Shown here one piece after another: positions 38,041-41,325 of a stretch of 41,325 nt of DNA; within the stretch, counting starts at the first letter, position 1; each line of letters begins with the position of its first letter. The position numbers and the translations under genes were made by a program. The stretch lies in contig NZ_JAAZQX010000024.1 of assembly GCF_012371325.1 (NCBI RefSeq), positions 1 to 41,325 on the forward strand, given 5' to 3'. The notes beneath the pieces are model-generated. The model made no database searches, had not been told where the DNA came from, and saw nothing but the letters and a program-made list of their open reading frames with translations. This DNA comes from Acinetobacter sp. A2 (GTDB lineage Bacteria > Pseudomonadota > Gammaproteobacteria > Pseudomonadales > Moraxellaceae).

Positions 38041-38538
38041 ATGAGTAATGCAGAGAAAAGCTGGACTGGAAATATACATTTGGGTGCGAAGGTGGATATA
38101 GATGTTGTGCTAAGACAATTGGTTCATGCCTTTAATAGCTCGCCATTTTTTCAGCACAATGGCATGAGTATGCGTGTGGTAGATGGTCAAATTGAAGCCT
38201 ATATTGAAATGCAGCCTTATATGGTGGGCAATGTCGCATTTCAAATTTTACATGGCGGCGTGGCTGCAACTATTTTGGACAGTGTGGGTGGGATTGTGGC
38301 GATGGGAGAGCTGTATAAAAAGACAGAACCTGAAACCTTGCCCGATACCATTAAAAAAGTTACCCGTTTGGCCACAGTAGATATGCGAGTAGATTATTTA
38401 GCACCAGGACGTGGTAAATATTTTATTGCCCGTGCAGAAACCCTACGCTTAGGTCGTAAAGGCTGTACCATGCGCATGACCATGGTGAATGATGAAGATA
38501 AACCAATTGCGACAGCCATTGCATCGTACGCTTATTAA
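38041..38538 (+). CDS. PaaI-type hotdog thioesterase
   Basis: 165-residue 4HBT-family acyl-CoA thioesterase. The signature HGGVAATILDSVGGIVAM (about residues 76-93) includes the HGG and the catalytic-region Asp. The later part, TVDMRVDYLAPGRGKYFIARAE, forms the strand-rich hotdog core. It likely hydrolyses an acyl- or aryl-CoA in the cytoplasm; the substrate is unknown. Tandem terminators follow, so it stands alone. Confidence 0.85.
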   Translation: MSNAEKSWTGNIHLGAKVDIDVVLRQLVHAFNSSPFFQHNGMSMRVVDGQIEAYIEMQPYMVGNVAFQILHGGVAATILDSVGGIVAMGELYKKTEPETLPDTIKKVTRLATVDMRVDYLAPGRGKYFIARAETLRLGRKGCTMRMTMVNDEDKPIATAIASYAY

Positions 38539-38551
38539 GATTAGAGGCTAT

Positions 38552-38582
38552 GCGCTCAATTGGATTTCCGAGCGCTGTTTTT
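38552..38582 (+). terminator. First terminator after the thioesterase
   Basis: Arms GCGCTC (38552-38557) and GAGCGC (38570-38575), a 12-base loop, followed by TGTTTTTG. Confidence 0.65.
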
Positions 38583-38590
38583 GAAAAATG

Positions 38591-38618
38591 AGGAGTTGAG
38601 CCATCAGCTCCTTTTTTT
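38591..38618 (+). terminator. Second terminator after the thioesterase
   Basis: Arms AGGAGTTGA (38591-38599) and TCAGCTCCT (38604-38612), one wobble pair, loop GCCA, followed by seven T's. Stronger than the preceding hairpin. Confidence 0.85.
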
Positions 38619-38717
38619 GTGCGAAAAAAATTGGAATTGTGACAGTTTGTAGCGGCTTAAGTTTTGTTTAAGTTTGGGTTTCTATCTTGAGCCTTGAGTG
38701 ATTTCAGATACAACCTC

Positions 38718-39500
38718 ATGCACATGATCAAGTTTAGTTTTGATGGACATTCATCTAGCACAGCGCATTTTTTGGATGCTCATTTTAGTCAGAAAAAAAA
38801 TCAGCAAGCCTGTGGTTTGCATAAATATCTACAAACGACACCTTTACTAGAGCCACATTTCAAACCGACCTATTCAGCACAAACAGCGGATACTGTCCCT
38901 GCAATTTATATAGAAAATAACACACAGCATTTAAGCATCAAAACTGTGGAGCGTAGTGCCACTGAACGCTGGGCACTGGAAAACTTTATTCGTGATAAAT
39001 ATCAGAAAGTCCATCAGGCAAGTATTTCCAGTTTTTCAGACACGCTTTTTGCAGGCTATGCCGATGCTGAAATACAAGTCGCGATTGGTCTGCAGCAGCT
39101 CAAAACCGCACATGCTTTTTTAGAACAGTATTTAGATGCACCCATCGAAAATATTTTAAGTCAGCTCAGTGCAATGCCTGTATCTAGAACCTAGATTGTC
39201 GAAATTGGCAACTTGGCAGCGCAAGACATGAGTAAAGCTAAATTGATGGTGGCTTTTTTGGTGTTTTATTTATCACAAAACAATGTGCAGTGGGCAGTTT
39301 GCACAGGTACTGCCGCCGTGCGTTATGTGTTGCAAAACATGGGGCTGCATTTTCATGTGTTGGAAAAGGCAAATCCAGAAGTATTGGGCGCTGCACAGCA
39401 ACAATGGGGTAGCTATTATCAGCAGAAACCTTATGTGCTTGCTATTAATGTTGCCGCAGCTTTCGCAGTAACACAGCCACAGTACCATTTTCAGAACTAA
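38718..39500 (+). pseudogene. Thermostable-hemolysin-family protein interrupted by an in-frame amber codon
   Basis: Two open stretches, up to 39191 and from 39195, are in the same frame and separated only by TAG at 39192-39194. Joined, they match the thermostable hemolysin family (PF12261) end to end: ERWALENFIRDKY, FLEQYLDAPIENIL, then after the stop IVEIGNLAAQDMSKAK, VCTGTAAVRY and QQWGSYYQQKPYVL. The whole is about 260 codons. A single C-to-T change from CAG would make this TAG. The second part could restart at a TTG at 39213, but without a plausible SD. The 5' end is uncertain: a TTG at 38694 and ATGs at 38718 and 38724 are all poor starts. The role of intact relatives is not well established. 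Confidence 0.8.
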
Positions 39501-39557
39501 ATGTTCATTCAGATTGTTCAGCCTGAACAGATGAAGCACAGTATAGAAGGTAAACCC

Positions 39558-41093
39558 ATGCAGCACTTGTTTGAATCGCTTGCACGCCATGCGCAACAGT
39601 TTCCTGATCGTGAAGCTATTGTGACTGCACAGAAGACACTCAGTTATGCAGATTTACAGCAACGGGTAACGCAACTAAGTCTTGAGTTTAGCCACTCTAA
39701 GGCACAGCGTTTAGCGCTGTGGGGCAGCAATACAGTAGATTGGATTGTGGTGGATTTGGCTGCTCAAAAAGCAGGCATGACCGTGATACCAGTGCCTTTG
39801 TTTTTCACAGCCGCACAGATACAACATTTACTGCAAGACAGTCAGACCGATTTGTTGTGTGTGTTAAGTGATTCAGCTGAAATTCCACAAGTTTTACAGC
39901 CTGTCCTTGGAGAAATGCAGCTACAAACTCAGGCTACATCTGCGTTATTTCAAGGGCAACTATTTAGCGTACAACAGCTGGATGCATCACCGCACGAGAC
40001 ATTTAGGGCTGTAGCGCACCCTGTTAAAGTTACCTATACATCAGGCAGCACGGGCACACCCAAAGGTGTGTGTTTATCTGCCGCAACTATTCAGTCGATT
40101 ACCACTGCATTGAGTCAAGCATTGCAAAGCAGCCAACTTGGGCGGCATTTATGCCTAATTCCCTTTGCAACCTTATTGGAAAATATTGCAGGCGTGTATG
40201 TGTCCTTAAACATGGGGCGTGCGGTGGTGGTTGGCGCGGTGAATCAATTTGGCTTGATGTCTAATCATCAGTTTGATGTCGCACGTTTTGTGCATGCTGT
40301 ACAAAAATATCAGATTGAAAGCGTGATTTTATTACCGCAAATGCTCAAGGCAATTGTGGAATATTTAGCCTTAAATGCCGATGTGGATTTGAGCTCACTC
40401 AAATTTATTGCAGTGGGTGGGGGCAAGGTGTCGGCAGACTTATTGAAACAATCACAGCAGTTTAATTTACCTGTTTATGAAGGTTATGGCTTGTCTGAAT
40501 GTGCTTCAGTGGTCAGTCTGAATGTACCTGAAGCCAGAAAAATTGGCAGTGTGGGACGAGTGTTGCCGCATGTACAGGTGAAAATCGCAACCGATGGTGA
40601 AGTGGTGGTGAAAGGCAATGCCATGCTGGGTTATATGCATGAGCTGCAAGCAGGTCAAACAGAGGTCGCAGAAATTCACACAGGTGATGCAGGCTATTTC
40701 GATGCAGAGGGTTATCTTTATATTACAGGGCGTATCAAACAAGTCATTATCAGTAGCTTTGGGCGCAATATTTCCCCTGAATGGGTTGAAGCTAATAGTC
40801 TGAGTGAATCCGAAATTCAGCAGATTGCCATATTTGGCGAAGCACAGCCTTATTTATCTGCGGTGATTTATGCTGCAGCAGAAACTTCAGATGCACAGCT
40901 GGCTACCGCTATTCAGCGCGCCAATACGCGTATGCCTGACTATGCCCAAATTCAGCAATGGTGTCGTGCGCCACAAGCCTTTTCTTTAACCAATCACATG
41001 CTGACTGATAACGGCAAGCTGCGCAGAGCTGTAATTCAACAACATTTTCAAAGTGCTTTGACTACATCAGCACAGCAGCTTGCCACGGCTTAA
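39558..41093 (+). CDS. AMP-forming acyl/aryl-CoA synthetase-like adenylating enzyme
   Basis: ANL-superfamily ligase, about 511 residues. Core motifs are the P-loop TYTSGSTGTPKGVCLS, YEGYGLSECASV, GDAGYFDAEGYLYITGR with the hinge aspartate, and the catalytic lysine region near LTDNGKLRRA. It should activate a carboxylate as the adenylate, perhaps to a CoA thioester; the substrate is unknown. The frame opens at an ATG at 39501 directly after the hemolysin stop, but GAAGG seven bases before the ATG at 39558 gives a better start. Its tight link to the hemolysin-like gene suggests a shared pathway, now probably impaired by the amber codon upstream. Confidence 0.88.
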   Translation: MQHLFESLARHAQQFPDREAIVTAQKTLSYADLQQRVTQLSLEFSHSKAQRLALWGSNTVDWIVVDLAAQKAGMTVIPVPLFFTAAQIQHLLQDSQTDLLCVLSDSAEIPQVLQPVLGEMQLQTQATSALFQGQLFSVQQLDASPHETFRAVAHPVKVTYTSGSTGTPKGVCLSAATIQSITTALSQALQSSQLGRHLCLIPFATLLENIAGVYVSLNMGRAVVVGAVNQFGLMSNHQFDVARFVHAVQKYQIESVILLPQMLKAIVEYLALNADVDLSSLKFIAVGGGKVSADLLKQSQQFNLPVYEGYGLSECASVVSLNVPEARKIGSVGRVLPHVQVKIATDGEVVVKGNAMLGYMHELQAGQTEVAEIHTGDAGYFDAEGYLYITGRIKQVIISSFGRNISPEWVEANSLSESEIQQIAIFGEAQPYLSAVIYAAAETSDAQLATAIQRANTRMPDYAQIQQWCRAPQAFSLTNHMLTDNGKLRRAVIQQHFQSALTTSAQQLATA

Positions 41094-41160
41094 CCTGAAG
41101 TTTCAGCTTGATGAGTGCTATTAAACACAGCAAATACTCAAAATTAGTGAGATAAATTCC

Positions 41161-41256
41161 ATGAATATTGCACAAAAACAGTTGAGCAGTTCCCAACAGC
41201 AGATCAAAGCACAATTGGTCGAACAGGGTTGGGTGCTGCTTAGAAATGAAGAGTAA
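41161..41256 (+). pseudogene. 31-codon stub, probable truncated gene start
   Basis: The ATG at 41161 opens 31 codons (MNIAQKQLSSSQQQIKAQLV, then EQGWVLLRNEE) ending in TAA at 41254-41256. The GWVLLRN segment recalls the N-terminus of TauD/TfdA-type dioxygenases, but the similarity is too short for an assignment. None of the three frames continues in a recognisable way up to the window end. It looks like the front of a third cluster gene that has been lost or cut, though a genuine small peptide cannot be excluded. Confidence 0.4.
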
Positions 41257-41274
41257 TTAACTATAACTAAAAAT

Positions 41275-41311
41275 ATAGACAAATATTTGCATAAGTGCTC
41301 ATTTTGTCTAT
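41275..41311. repeat. Inverted repeat at the window end
   Basis: Arms ATAGACAAA (41275-41283) and TTTGTCTAT (41303-41311), perfect over nine bases, spacer of 19 containing GCA-TAAG-TGC. It lies after the stub and may be an operator for a gene beyond the window or an edge of a rearrangement. No T run follows. Confidence 0.45.
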
Positions 41312-41325
41312 GTCGATTCAGTAGT

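Noticed and set aside
41284..41311. XerC/XerD-like (pdif) site: an 11-6-11 layout with a GCATAA half
   Set aside because: The left half partly fits, but the right half matches the usual XerD arm at only about five of eleven positions. The context looks chromosomal.

Overview
The window looks like a chromosomal stretch of an Acinetobacter species. It is AT-rich gammaproteobacterial DNA, and its genes and gene orders resemble Moraxellaceae/Pseudomonadales: aat next to bpt, trxB divergent from ftsK, minC-minD-minE, dut-algC-argB, rnfH/bamE/fur, pilT-pilU divergent from yggS, a membrane protein resembling the Acinetobacter ABZJ_00895 family, and a thermostable-hemolysin-like gene beside an AMP-forming ligase. 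I could not run a database search, so the genus is an inference from protein content.

Layout. 1-4.5 kb: the end of tuf, a ferritin-like metal-dependent hydrolase, rimI, the two N-degron aminoacyl transferases (bpt, aat) and trxB. 4.8-12.5 kb: ftsK, a small PA4642-like protein, the Min division-site operon, a membrane protein with a voltage-sensor-like S4 but no visible pore, and a PlsC-type acyltransferase. 12.7-18.8 kb: an OmpA-family lipoprotein, the Rep helicase, dut, algC and argB. 19-23 kb: an OlsB-like N-acyltransferase, a YafJ-like glutamine amidotransferase, a bacteriohemerythrin, a divergent transporter-like membrane protein and rnfH. 23-27 kb: bamE, fur, the twitching-motility ATPases pilU and pilT, and yggS. 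27-33 kb: a gene-poor stretch, a small membrane protein and sbcC/sbcD. 33-38.6 kb: a PAS-GGDEF diguanylate cyclase, a probable structured RNA on the minus strand, a small membrane protein, yfcH, thiO, hemB and a hotdog thioesterase. 38.7-41.3 kb: a remnant accessory cluster with a thermostable-hemolysin-family gene cut by one in-frame amber codon, an acyl/aryl-CoA-ligase-like enzyme, and a 31-codon stub where the next gene seems to be lost.

Most of the window is housekeeping: protein turnover, redox, division and chromosome segregation, DNA repair, arginine, sugar-nucleotide, haem and thiamine synthesis, iron regulation and type IV pilus retraction. The least explained items are (1) the minus-strand RNA candidate at about 33.97-34.16 kb, (2) the in-frame amber codon in the hemolysin-like gene, (3) the pore-less voltage-sensor-like protein, and (4) two long near-perfect palindromes lying on probable promoters of rep and of algC-argB. 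Several starts were moved inward from longer TTG/GTG-initiated frames because a good Shine-Dalgarno (SD) sequence sits just ahead of an internal start. I found no rRNA or tRNA gene, CRISPR array, integrase or complete insertion sequence.
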